Positions 7,835-16,228 of a stretch of 16,758 nt of DNA are shown here, one piece after another. Within the stretch, counting starts at the first letter, position 1. Each line of letters begins with the position of its first letter. The stretch is from RGIG1666 sp045595745. Lineage in GTDB: Bacteria > Bacillota > Clostridia > UBA1381 > UBA9506. The position numbers and the translations under genes were made by a program. The stretch lies in contig JAZOBB010000013.1 in assembly GCA_045595745.1 (NCBI GenBank), forward strand, positions 1 to 16,758, given 5' to 3'. The notes under the pieces were generated by a model. That model searched no databases. It had not been told where the DNA came from and saw only the letters and a program-made list of their open reading frames with translations.

Positions 7835-8947
7835 TTAGTTAAGGATAGCTTTTTCAGTCTCTTTATCAAAGATATGAATTTTGTTGCCATCTAAAGCAAT
7901 CTTAATTGTATCACCCATTTTAGCAGTAGTTCTCGGGTTAACAATTGCAGTAAAGCTTGTGCCCTCAATGTTTAAATACAAGTGAGTTGTAGCACCCATA
8001 AGCTCTGTAATTTCAACCTTTGCATCAACTGTGCAATCCGGAGCAGAAGAAATGTATGCTTCTTCGTCATGCATATTTTCAGGACGAATACCCATAATAA
8101 CCTGCTTACCGATGTACTCACTGCCTTCTAATTTAGCAGCTTTGCCATCAGGAATTTTAACAGATGAATCACCGAAGGTCAGGTATAAACCGTCATCCTT
8201 CTTTTCAAGTGTTGCGTCAACAAAGTTCATCGGAGGACTTCCGATGAAGCCTGCAACGAATACGTTGCACGGATTATCATAAAGAACCTGAGGACTGTCA
8301 ATCTGCTGAATGAAACCGTCCTTCATAACTACGATACGTGTACCCATGGTCATAGCCTCTGTCTGGTCATGTGTAACGTAGATAAAGGTTGTCTGTAATC
8401 TCTTATGGAGCTTACCGATTTCTGTTCTCATCTGACCTCTCAGCTTAGCATCAAGGTTAGAAAGCGGTTCGTCCATCAAGAATACTTTAGGTTCACGAAC
8501 GATTGCACGACCTAAAGCAACACGCTGTCTCTCACCACCGGACAGAGCCTTCGGCTTTCTGTCGAGCAAGTGCTCGATATCGAGGATTCTTGCAGCCTCG
8601 GTAACTCTCTTTTTAATTTCGTCTTTCGGCATTTTTCTAAGCTTAAGACCAAATGCCATATTATCAAATACTGTCATATGCGGATACAGAGCATAGTTCT
8701 GGAAAACCATCGCAATATCTCTGTCCTTCGGAGCAACATCGTTAACGAGTTTATCCCCGATATACAGTTCGCCCTCTGAAATTTCTTCCAGACCGGCAAT
8801 CATTCTAAGAGTTGTCGATTTACCACAGCCGGAAGGACCGACCAATACAACGAACTCTTTATCTTCAATATCTAAATTGAAATCACTTACAGCTGTAACG
8901 CCGCCGGCATATCTCTTATAAATGCCCTTCAGATTTAGACTTGCCAT
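7835..8947 (-). CDS. Sugar ABC transporter ATP-binding protein, MsmX/UgpC type
   Basis: This is the cytoplasmic ATPase that powers a CUT1-family sugar importer. In Bacillota such a stand-alone ATPase (MsmX) often serves several permeases. The 370-aa product has Walker A GPSGCGKST at 37-45, Q-loop Gln83, signature LSGGERQR at 135-142, Walker B VFLMDE at 155-160, His193 switch (THDQTEAM), and a C-terminal TOBE/OB regulatory domain with GIRPE at 286-290. These place it in the MalK/MsmK/UgpC group. The ATG at 8947 is chosen over one six codons upstream because GAGGAGG lies 9 bases before it. No permease or binding-protein gene is near, which fits a shared ATPase. Family is certain, the sugar substrate unknown. 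Confidence 0.93.
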   Translation of the reverse strand: MASLNLKGIYKRYAGGVTAVSDFNLDIEDKEFVVLVGPSGCGKSTTLRMIAGLEEISEGELYIGDKLVNDVAPKDRDIAMVFQNYALYPHMTVFDNMAFGLKLRKMPKDEIKKRVTEAARILDIEHLLDRKPKALSGGERQRVALGRAIVREPKVFLMDEPLSNLDAKLRGQMRTEIGKLHKRLQTTFIYVTHDQTEAMTMGTRIVVMKDGFIQQIDSPQVLYDNPCNVFVAGFIGSPPMNFVDATLEKKDDGLYLTFGDSSVKIPDGKAAKLEGSEYIGKQVIMGIRPENMHDEEAYISSAPDCTVDAKVEITELMGATTHLYLNIEGTSFTAIVNPRTTAKMGDTIKIALDGNKIHIFDKETEKAILN

Positions 8948-8993
8948 TGTGTGAAACCTCCTCATACTTTTCGACTAAACTTTTACACTAGAT

Positions 8994-9002
8994 ATGATAC
9001 CA
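8994..9002 (-). promoter_or_regulatory. Possible promoter of the sugar ABC ATPase gene
   Basis: TGG-TATCAT on the minus strand is an extended -10 about 47 bases before the start at 8947. No convincing -35 is seen at 16-18 bases, so this is a modest call. It would make the gene a single-gene transcription unit. Confidence 0.35.
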
Positions 9003-9069
9003 TAATTCCAATTAAAATGTTAGTCTCTTTTTAACCAAAATTTCAAAAATTTATTTAGTAACATTGCAT

Positions 9070-9091
9070 AAAAACGACTTTTGTCCTTTTT
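9070..9091 (-). terminator. Weak hairpin after tex
   Basis: On the minus strand AAAAAGGAC and GTCGTTTTT pair around AAAA with one G-G mismatch, ending in five Ts, 7 bases after the tex stop. It is the only terminator-like structure between tex and the ABC ATPase gene and it is weak. Confidence 0.3.
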
Positions 9092-9097
9092 ATTACA

Positions 9098-11248
9098 CTA
9101 CATTGCCTCTTTAATACTTAAAGAAATTCGTTTTTTAGAGACATCAAGGTCAATAATTTTCACCTTAACAATATCTCCTACAGAAAGAGCCTCCATAGGA
9201 TGTTTTATAAATTTGTTGCTGATTTGCGACACGTGCACAAGTCCGTCCTGATGTACACCAATATCAACAAACGCACCAAAGTCAATTACATTTCTTACTG
9301 TTCCCGAAAGCACCATTCCCACACTTAAATTTTCGATAGATAAAAGGTCTGAACGGAGCATGGGTTTAGGCAGTTCATCACGCGGGTCACGTCCAGGTTT
9401 TATTACTGCGTCAATAATATCTTTTAATGTAGGGATGCCTATGCCTAAGTCGTCTGCTATTTTTTGCATTCCCTCTTCTTTTATTTTTTCTAAAAACTCC
9501 TGTCTGTGCTGCACTACTTCTTCAACCGAAAAGCCCGCTCCCTCAGCCAATGCCTTTGCTGCCTGATAAGATTCAGGATGCACAGACGTGTTGTCTAAAG
9601 GATTCTTTCCGTCTGCTATTCGTAAAAATCCTGCACATTGCTCGAATGCCTTTTGTCCAAGTTTCGAAACCTTTAACAGTTGTTTTCGGTCATTAAATTT
9701 TCCGTTTTCTTCGCGATACGCCACAATATTTTTAGCAATAGACGCATTTATTCCGGCTACGTGAGACAACAAAGACGGAGAGGCAGTATTTAAGTCAACA
9801 CCTACACTGTTAACACAGTCTTCAACCACACCATCTAACGCCTGCGACAAACGCTTTTGGTTCATATCGTGCTGATATTGACCAACCCCGATTGATTTCG
9901 GGTCGATTTTAACCAGCTCGGCAAGCGGGTCCTGAAGGCGACGTGCGATTGATACTGCACTTCTTAATGCTACATCAAAATCAGGGAACTCCTCTGCGCC
10001 CAACTTAGATGCCGAATATACCGATGCACCCGATTCGTTAACAACCATATATTTTACATCACGGTCTAATTCAGAAATGACATCAGCAACAAAAATTTCA
10101 GATTCTTTCGATGCGGTTCCGTTTCCTATTGAAATTAAATCTACATTATATTTGCTTATAAGATTTTTAATAACCTTTTTAGCCTGTTCTTTGTCGTGAT
10201 GCTCTAAAGTGCAATAAATAACGGTGGTTGCCAAAACCTTACCCGTTTCATCTACAACGGCAATCTTGCAGCCCGTTCTGTATGCAGGGTCAAGACCCAA
10301 AACAATTCTACCTTTTATCGGAGCCTGCAAAAGCAGACTGTGAAGGTTTGCCGAGAACAGTTTAATTGCCTCTTCTCCCGCACGGTCAGTCAGTTCTGAA
10401 CGGATTTCGTTTTCGATTGACGGTGCAATCAAACGTTTATAAGCATCCTTTGCCGCTTCTTCGACATACTCACTTGTAACCGAAGCAGGCTTTTTTATAA
10501 GCTGCCCTAAAAGATAGCTGTGAATTATCTCTTCATCAACAGAAACCGAAACCTTTAAAAACTCCTCTTTTTCACCACGATTAATAGCTAAAAGTCTGTG
10601 ATTGGCAATTTTAATGAGTGGCTCAGAAAAGTCATAATAAAGTCTGTACACACTGTCGTTATCCTCTGAGCCTTTCGAAACCAAAATTCCCTTTTGCATA
10701 GTTTTTGCACGAATTTGCTTTCTGAACTCAGCATTATCCGAAATGTTTTCGGCAATTATATCCATCGCGCCGCTAATTGCCTCTTCAACTGTCGCAACAC
10801 CTTTTTCTTCGTTTATAAATTCAACTGCTTTTTCCATAAAGCTGCCGTCTGTAATTGTTTGTGCAAAAATCAGCTCAGAAAGCGGCTCTAAGCCTTTTTC
10901 TTTTGCAACCGTTGCTCGTGTACGACGTTTTGGGCGATATGGACGATAAATATCTTCAAGCTCTTGAAGTGTTACTGCCTTTTTAATCTGTTCTGTCAAT
11001 TCAGGTGTAAGCTTTTCTTGCTCATCTATTAAACGAATTACCTCATCTTTACGTTCTTCTAAGCTTCTTAAATAAGCCAAACGGTCAGCAAACTGTCTTA
11101 ATATCTGGTCATCAAGCTCCCCTGTTTTTTCTTTTCTGTAGCGTGCGATAAACGGGATTGTGTTGCCTGCATCTATCAGCTCGACCGTATTTGTTACCTG
11201 AAATTCCTTTAAATTAAATTCATTTTTTAGCTGTTCGTATATTGTCAT
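9098..11248 (-). CDS. tex: Tex family RNA-binding protein (S1 domain)
   Basis: Tex proteins are conserved nucleic-acid-binding factors linked to transcription and gene-expression control. Their exact molecular role is still debated. The 716-aa product shows the full Tex order: N-terminal helical HTH-like region with the typical VELIDAGNTIPFIARYRKEK at 22-41, a YqgF/RNase-H-like domain from about 315 to 450 (GLDPAYRTGCK at 318-328, IGNGTASKESE at 374-384), tandem helix-hairpin-helix around 470-545 (SVGVDLNTASPSLLSHVAGI at 481-500), and a C-terminal S1 domain at about 642-713 (GTVRNVIDFGAFVDIG). Length is usual (about 720-780). The ATG at 11248 has AGGAAGG upstream. It lies 81 bases after the unknown membrane protein gene in the same direction, with a hairpin between, so they may share a transcript. 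Confidence 0.95.
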   Translation of the reverse strand: MTIYEQLKNEFNLKEFQVTNTVELIDAGNTIPFIARYRKEKTGELDDQILRQFADRLAYLRSLEERKDEVIRLIDEQEKLTPELTEQIKKAVTLQELEDIYRPYRPKRRTRATVAKEKGLEPLSELIFAQTITDGSFMEKAVEFINEEKGVATVEEAISGAMDIIAENISDNAEFRKQIRAKTMQKGILVSKGSEDNDSVYRLYYDFSEPLIKIANHRLLAINRGEKEEFLKVSVSVDEEIIHSYLLGQLIKKPASVTSEYVEEAAKDAYKRLIAPSIENEIRSELTDRAGEEAIKLFSANLHSLLLQAPIKGRIVLGLDPAYRTGCKIAVVDETGKVLATTVIYCTLEHHDKEQAKKVIKNLISKYNVDLISIGNGTASKESEIFVADVISELDRDVKYMVVNESGASVYSASKLGAEEFPDFDVALRSAVSIARRLQDPLAELVKIDPKSIGVGQYQHDMNQKRLSQALDGVVEDCVNSVGVDLNTASPSLLSHVAGINASIAKNIVAYREENGKFNDRKQLLKVSKLGQKAFEQCAGFLRIADGKNPLDNTSVHPESYQAAKALAEGAGFSVEEVVQHRQEFLEKIKEEGMQKIADDLGIGIPTLKDIIDAVIKPGRDPRDELPKPMLRSDLLSIENLSVGMVLSGTVRNVIDFGAFVDIGVHQDGLVHVSQISNKFIKHPMEALSVGDIVKVKIIDLDVSKKRISLSIKEAM

Positions 11249-11272
11249 TTTATTTTTCCTTCCTATTTCAAA

Positions 11273-11298
11273 AGGATTCCTCTTTAAAAAGGAATCCT
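11273..11298 (-). terminator. Hairpin between unknown gene and tex
   Basis: AGGATTCCT (11273-11281) pairs with AGGAATCCT (11290-11298) around an 8-nt loop. On the minus transcript it is followed by only TTT, so it may attenuate rather than stop transcription into tex. It lies about 10 bases upstream of the tex ribosome-binding site. Confidence 0.45.
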
Positions 11299-11329
11299 CC
11301 GTTAAATCTAAATATGTAAATATGCTTGC

Positions 11330-11926
11330 TTATTCACCTAACAAATGCTCATACTTTTTAAAGTATTTATAGATTTCGGATTTTTCCTTGCCTGTTAAGC
11401 CGTTTTGAAGAATTACCAGAGCCTGATTTATTTCTTCTCTGCTTACTCCTCCGCTAGTAAGTGCTAAAACCTTCTGAAAATCGCTTTTAGATAAGCTGCC
11501 GCTTATAATAGCCATCATTGAAAGCTTGTCTACTAAGGATACCGACTTTTCAAACTTTTTAATTGACTCGGGAGAAAAGTTCATCGACCCTTCGATGCCG
11601 TATTTTTCCTGAGTTTTTGTTAAAGCATCTTTTTTAGCAGGCGGAGTGCTGTCTTTTTTCTGCGTAGCTGCGTTACTTTCGCCTGAAGGCACTGTACTTT
11701 CCTGCGGTGGCATAGTTTCAGCCCCTTTATTTTCAGAAAGCTCAACCTCTTTTTGTTCTTGTTGCTGAACAGTCTCGGGAGTTGTTTCATACAGAGATTC
11801 TGTCAGCATAGAAAATGCCTTATTAACAGCAATATAACCCGCTATAAAAATACCCGCAATTACAACCAGTATAACAATAAGAGTTATAATCACCTTTTTC
11901 TTCTTGCTTTTCTGTTTTTCTTTCAT
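11330..11926 (-). CDS. Membrane-anchored protein of unknown function
   Basis: I do not recognise this 198-aa protein. It has a lysine-rich N-terminus (KEKQKSKKKK), one hydrophobic segment at about 12-34 that looks like an uncleaved signal anchor, a polar linker rich in Glu, Gln, Pro, Ser and Thr at about 45-104, and a C-terminal helical part at about 115-198 (FSPESIKKFEKSVSLVDKLS, then SREEINQALVILQNG). The positive-inside rule puts the C-terminal part outside the cytoplasm. No cysteine occurs. An in-frame stop TAG directly precedes the ATG at 11926; AAAGGAG is 14 bases upstream, a longish spacing. A strong TGG-TATAAT element at 11985-11993 suggests its own promoter. It sits between addB and tex in the same direction. 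Codon use looks like its neighbours. Confidence 0.8.
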   Translation of the reverse strand: MKEKQKSKKKKVIITLIVILVVIAGIFIAGYIAVNKAFSMLTESLYETTPETVQQQEQKEVELSENKGAETMPPQESTVPSGESNAATQKKDSTPPAKKDALTKTQEKYGIEGSMNFSPESIKKFEKSVSLVDKLSMMAIISGSLSKSDFQKVLALTSGGVSREEINQALVILQNGLTGKEKSEIYKYFKKYEHLLGE

Positions 11927-11984
11927 CTATGCCACAAACTCTCCTTTCGCGATAAGGTATAAAACTATATCTGCTTTAATTATC

Positions 11985-11993
11985 ATTATACCA
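11985..11993 (-). promoter_or_regulatory. Extended -10 promoter of the unknown membrane protein gene
   Basis: TGG-TATAAT on the minus strand is a perfect extended -10, 58 bases before the ATG at 11926 and after the addB stop. The -35 region is AT-rich but poor (TTTATT at 17 bases). It likely drives the unknown gene and perhaps tex. Confidence 0.6.
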
Positions 11994-12076
11994 CTTATAT
12001 GTAGAAAAATAAAGAGCAAATAATTAAAACATTATTACAATTTTTTGTTTGTTTTAATAAAATTTAGCATATTTCA

Positions 12077-15000
12077 TCAAATTTTGCTCCATATTTCCTC
12101 ATCAGAAATCGTCGGCAGATACCTGAATCTGTTGTGCGCGCTGTCAAATCCGCAAACGCTTTTAAAACGGCAATATGTGCAAGCTGCTCCGCTTGCACCC
12201 AAACACGGAGATATATCTGTGTTTCCGTTTAAAATCTCTCTTCCTATATCAGCCACCGTGCGTTTCATATAGCTCTGCAGCCTTTCCATCTGAGAAAGAG
12301 TTGCGCATTTAGAGCTTGATTCTGCAATTTTTCCATCCTTGTTAATTCGCACAGGAATAATTTTCGAAAATCCTGATATGCCGCTATCCATAGCTTTTAT
12401 AATATCGCTGTCCGATAGCACCATGCCACTCATTTTATACTTTTTGATAAGCTCTTCCGACAGCTGCTCGTCGGATTTTCCCATAGCATTTACTATTGGG
12501 TCGCTTAATCTAAAATAAAACATTCCTGCAGGCTTTGGTTTTTTACCTAAAAGCTCCTCGCCTCCATCGCAAACCGCAGTTAAATATACTGCCAGCTGAA
12601 GTGATAGCTTATTAAATATATCACTTAAGCTGAACTCTTTATTGCCCGATTTGTAGTCAATAATTCGTATATATAAATCTGTACCGTCTGAATACTTATC
12701 TATTCTGTCAATGCGACCTGCCAACGTTATGCTCTCGCCCGTGGGCAAGCTTATTATAACAGGCGGCATATCTCCGTTGTCATCAAAAGAGACCTCAAAG
12801 CCGCACGGCTCAAACTCTCCCCTTTTTATATGCTCGCAGATAACCCATACCGATTTCATAACCATTTGCTTAAGTCGCTTTATAAGCACCGCCAGTTTAT
12901 TTTTCGAGTACAGATTTTCTATAAACATATTTTTTGTCATTTTAGATACCAGTTCGTCTACAATCTGTTCGCACCGCTCTTTTGTTATTTGTTTATAGCT
13001 TTCTCCGTTTTTTTGCATATATTTTGAAAACTCATCTATAATTGAATGTAAAAGCCAGCCTATATCAGGTGTATCAATAGCTAAAAGCTTTCTTTCTTTG
13101 GCTTTAAGTCCAAATTGCACAAAATACAAAAAAGGACATGCCGAAAACTTTTCAAAACGCGAAATACTGCCCTTTAAATTTCTGCCGTAAAGAGCCTCTA
13201 CATTTTCACGTGTCAATCTTTGAGCGCTGTTTGAAAAAAGGCTGTACTCTTTTGCACGTTCTAACTGATTTTCATACCTTTCATCTTCGCAAAGTATATC
13301 TGATAACACCTCTGCAAGTTCTGTTTCCTCGCCCGACATACGACCGAGCAAATAATTATATGCCGATTGCTTTGACGCAATATTTTTTTCAGGGTCAGGC
13401 TCAGAATCCAGCAAATCTGAGTTTATAGAAAGATAAGGAAAAAGCTTTTTTACACGCGAAATAAAGGGCGAAGGTCTTAATCCTTTGCCGGCAGAGTCAG
13501 CAACCGGATAACTGATATGCACCATGCCAGAGCTGATATTGACTGCACTATACACCAAAAACTGATTGTCAAAAGTTATTTTTTTAGTATCCGGAGCCAC
13601 TTCAAATCCATTTTGATTAAGACTTATTCTCTCAGAATCAGTAAGTATTCCCTCATTAGGAGCAGATGGCGGAAAGGCTCCGTCTTGTACCCCTATTAAA
13701 AATACGTGTTTAACATTTTTAATAAGAGAGCGACTGACATCTCCTAAGAAAACCTGGTCAGCAGCCGACGGTATAACCCCAACACTATGCTGCGAAAAGC
13801 CATTTTCTAAAATTATTTTTAACCTATCTACACCTATTTTTTCATCGCCAATGCAAAGCACCAGCTGATCAAGAGTTTCTATAAGTATATTATAAACATC
13901 CGCATACTCATCAGCAAGCTGCAAAAGTCCGTCTTCCCTGAATTTATCAACTTGATTTTCAATCATCCCGCGCAAATCTATTGATTCAAAAAACTCAAAC
14001 AACGCTTCGGCACGGTCACGCACGACTCTGCTTTCTGAAAAAGCCTGTTTAAGCGCGAGCACAGGACAAAGCAATTTATTTTTTAAAGCAAGCATTTCTT
14101 CCGCTTCTGTACGTTCATCCTCTGAAAGCTCCTGCTCTGTTTCAAAAACCATACGCGCTCTTTTTAAAAATCTTTCATCATCAAGCCAATCTGCACGTTC
14201 TATGTGACCCAAAAGAGCATAGTTTTCCAATCTGTCAGTTTCGTCCTGAGTAAGACCGCTATACCCCGATTTGCAAAAGGCTATAACATCCTGAGTTTTA
14301 AATCCACCTGTAAGCATCGAAAATACAGAAAATAACATTAGCATAATCGGATGCCCCAGTAAATCGCGTCGGGTATCTGCAAAAACAGGTATTTCGTATG
14401 ACGGAAATACCGTTTTAATAAGGTCTGTGTAAAGCTCTAAATTTCCTGCAATTATTGCAATATCGCGATAGCGTATTCCCTCATTAATAACGGCATCCCT
14501 TATTTTAGTCGCCATATATACCACTTCATTATAAGGATTGGATGCAATAAAAAGCGAAATATCATTTGTTTTTTCATCGTATTGCAAATGCGGATAACTG
14601 TAAAGCTGAGATTCTAAATGAGCCAACTCACAAGAGGAAGAAAAACGGAATTTCTCATTTAAACAGATATCAGAAAGAATTTCTGCGCCGTTTTCTCTTG
14701 CAATTTTTACAATTCTCTGCTGTGTATCTATACACGGCTTAAAAATGCCGCCTGCTCCGTTTATGTTTTGGGAAACACAAACAGAAACAACAAGATTTAT
14801 ACCGCATGAAAGCATACTGCTTATAACGTCAAGCTCATTGGCAGTAAATCTGAAAAACGAGTCAATATACACAGTAAATCCCTCAAGCGGATTTTCATCT
14901 TTTATCAGTTTGGCCAGCTTTGTAACATTATCCTCGCTGTCAGAAAAGTTTTTATTCAGCAATTCTTCGTAGCTTTTATACAGCAAACCAAGCTCTGATA

Positions 15001-15451
15001 ATTTTTGTGAAAGTAAGGCATTCGTTTCTTTTTGGCTATGCTCAATCAAGCTGTCAGCACTAACCTGAGCACGTTTAAAATCAGAAATTAATTCTAAAAG
15101 CGAGGTTATAAACCCCTGTTTTTCGCTCGCGCCTTTAAAAACTGTTAAATCCTTTCCTGCTTTAGCAAGAACACTCGCCATAAGCATATTTTTTCCTGAT
15201 GCATCAATAGTATGACCAAGCCTTCCTGATTCACTTAATAATCTTTTGGCAAGTCTTCCAAAGGAGGTCGCCTGAACATTTGAAGAAAGGTATCCTACAG
15301 TATTTATCAGCTCAGTTTCGGCTATATGTGAAAACTGCTCGGGGACAATCAGCATAGCCTTCTCGCCGTTTTTGGCATGCTCTTTAATCAAATTAAGCAT
15401 CATCGTACTTTTTCCCGTTCCCGATGCTCCGCGTATGATTCTTAAAGACAT
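12077..15451 (-). CDS. addB: ATP-dependent nuclease subunit B (AddB)
   Basis: AddB is the second subunit of AddAB; it recognises Chi and holds a nuclease plus an iron-sulfur cluster. The 1124-aa product (Bacillus: about 1166) has Walker A GASGTGKST at 8-16. Its helicase-like middle part lacks a clear full motif set, as expected for AddB. The C-terminal nuclease has His802, Asp915, DYK with Asp932 and Lys934, and Gln952. Cys772 together with Cys1091, Cys1094 and Cys1100 (CTYCRFKSVC) matches the four cysteines of the 4Fe-4S cluster, so the protein looks complete. ATG at 15451 follows GGAAAGGGG. A near-consensus promoter lies at 15497-15525. Unlike in most Bacillota, addA does not follow directly; it is 7.6 kb away, beyond six other genes. 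Confidence 0.95.
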   Translation of the reverse strand: MSLRIIRGASGTGKSTMMLNLIKEHAKNGEKAMLIVPEQFSHIAETELINTVGYLSSNVQATSFGRLAKRLLSESGRLGHTIDASGKNMLMASVLAKAGKDLTVFKGASEKQGFITSLLELISDFKRAQVSADSLIEHSQKETNALLSQKLSELGLLYKSYEELLNKNFSDSEDNVTKLAKLIKDENPLEGFTVYIDSFFRFTANELDVISSMLSCGINLVVSVCVSQNINGAGGIFKPCIDTQQRIVKIARENGAEILSDICLNEKFRFSSSCELAHLESQLYSYPHLQYDEKTNDISLFIASNPYNEVVYMATKIRDAVINEGIRYRDIAIIAGNLELYTDLIKTVFPSYEIPVFADTRRDLLGHPIMLMLFSVFSMLTGGFKTQDVIAFCKSGYSGLTQDETDRLENYALLGHIERADWLDDERFLKRARMVFETEQELSEDERTEAEEMLALKNKLLCPVLALKQAFSESRVVRDRAEALFEFFESIDLRGMIENQVDKFREDGLLQLADEYADVYNILIETLDQLVLCIGDEKIGVDRLKIILENGFSQHSVGVIPSAADQVFLGDVSRSLIKNVKHVFLIGVQDGAFPPSAPNEGILTDSERISLNQNGFEVAPDTKKITFDNQFLVYSAVNISSGMVHISYPVADSAGKGLRPSPFISRVKKLFPYLSINSDLLDSEPDPEKNIASKQSAYNYLLGRMSGEETELAEVLSDILCEDERYENQLERAKEYSLFSNSAQRLTRENVEALYGRNLKGSISRFEKFSACPFLYFVQFGLKAKERKLLAIDTPDIGWLLHSIIDEFSKYMQKNGESYKQITKERCEQIVDELVSKMTKNMFIENLYSKNKLAVLIKRLKQMVMKSVWVICEHIKRGEFEPCGFEVSFDDNGDMPPVIISLPTGESITLAGRIDRIDKYSDGTDLYIRIIDYKSGNKEFSLSDIFNKLSLQLAVYLTAVCDGGEELLGKKPKPAGMFYFRLSDPIVNAMGKSDEQLSEELIKKYKMSGMVLSDSDIIKAMDSGISGFSKIIPVRINKDGKIAESSSKCATLSQMERLQSYMKRTVADIGREILNGNTDISPCLGASGAACTYCRFKSVCGFDSAHNRFRYLPTISDEEIWSKI

Positions 15452-15496
15452 CTTAAAAGTCCCCTTTCCATGATTTTATATAATATACATAGTATT

Positions 15497-15525
15497 ATTA
15501 TACATTATTTACATCAGCCGGTCAA
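15497..15525 (-). promoter_or_regulatory. Sigma-A promoter of addB
   Basis: On the minus strand TTGACC (15525-15520), 17 bases, then TATAAT (15502-15497). One base off consensus in the -35. The start would lie about 40 bases upstream of the addB ATG. Confidence 0.8.
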
Positions 15526-15557
15526 GAATATAATGCCTATCGGCAGAGGTTAAAAAG

Positions 15558-15586
15558 TTGACAGTATTATGTGATTTTGTTATACT
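15558..15586 (+). promoter_or_regulatory. Sigma-A promoter of bioY
   Basis: TTGACA (15558-15563), 17 bases, TATACT (15581-15586) preceded by TGT, an extended -10. The -10 sits inside an imperfect dyad TTGT-N7-ACAA (15577-15591), a possible but weak repressor site. The in-frame TTG at 15558 is the -35 itself, so it is not a start codon. Confidence 0.78.
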
Positions 15587-15608
15587 TACAACGTCGGAGG
15601 TGAGATAT

Positions 15609-16148
15609 GTGCAGAAAAAAATTACAACAAAAAATATGGTTTTATGCGCTTTTTTTGCTGCTTTAACCTCTGTATGCTCACAAATAGCAATTGTGTTGCC
15701 GTTTAGTCCTGTTCCGGTTAGTCCGGCAATTCTTTGTGTAATTTGCTCAGGTGTAATATTAGGTCCTTACAGCGGTGCAATCAGCCAGCTTGTGTTTCTT
15801 TTAGCGGGAGCAATAGGAATGCCGATTTTTAGTAGATTACAAGGCGGATTAGCTGTATTTTTAAATCCAAGCGGCGGATATCTTTTATCATACCCCATCG
15901 TTGCTTTTGTTGCCGGTTTTATTGCAAAAACAAAAAAGCCGTCCCTTTTGCCGTACTTTTCAGCTTTTATAACAGGAACACTTATTTGCTATATTTTTGG
16001 AACTCTATGGTACATATTACTTACAGGCTCAAACATATATGTTGCAATATCACAATGTGTATTGCCTTTTTTAGTTATTGATGCCGTTAAAATTGTATTG
16101 GGAAGTATTTTTTGCAAAAAATTAAACTCGCACATAAAGCACATTTAA
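15609..16148 (+). CDS. bioY: Biotin transporter substrate-binding component BioY
   Basis: BioY is the membrane S-component that binds biotin and works with the shared ECF energy module (EcfA, EcfA', EcfT), none of which is in this window. The 179-aa product is almost wholly hydrophobic with about five to six membrane segments. Family hallmarks are ALTSVCSQIAIVLPFSPVPV (residues 18-37) and the stretch LVFLLAGAIGMPIF (61-74) followed by the glycine-rich GGLAVFLNPSGGYLLSYP (79-96). Start is GTG at 15609, with GGAGG at 15596-15600. An overlapping ATG at 15607 is in another frame. The leader is very short (transcription starts near 15592). It is divergent from addB. No BirA-type operator is evident. 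Confidence 0.93.
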   Translation: MQKKITTKNMVLCAFFAALTSVCSQIAIVLPFSPVPVSPAILCVICSGVILGPYSGAISQLVFLLAGAIGMPIFSRLQGGLAVFLNPSGGYLLSYPIVAFVAGFIAKTKKPSLLPYFSAFITGTLICYIFGTLWYILLTGSNIYVAISQCVLPFLVIDAVKIVLGSIFCKKLNSHIKHI

Positions 16149-16193
16149 AAATTTTAAGCTATTTACCTTTTGCAAAAAAAATTAAAAAAACAC

Positions 16194-16222
16194 TTTACAA
16201 AATCTTTTGAATGTTGTATAAT
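16194..16222 (+). promoter_or_regulatory. Promoter of the tRNA-Leu transcript
   Basis: TTTACA (16194-16199), 17 bases, TATAAT (16217-16222). The start near 16229 leaves about 98 bases of leader before the tRNA. Confidence 0.75.
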
Positions 16223-16228
16223 ATACTT

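Noticed and set aside
8966..8978. Spo0A-like word (AGTCGAAAAG on the minus strand) before the sugar ATPase gene
   Set aside because: It misses the invariant TG of the box and stands alone, so it is not supported.
15540..15600. BirA-type biotin operator before bioY
   Set aside because: GGTTAA and TTGTTA half-site-like words occur but in the wrong order and spacing for the known TTGTnAACC-spacer-GGTTnACAA site.
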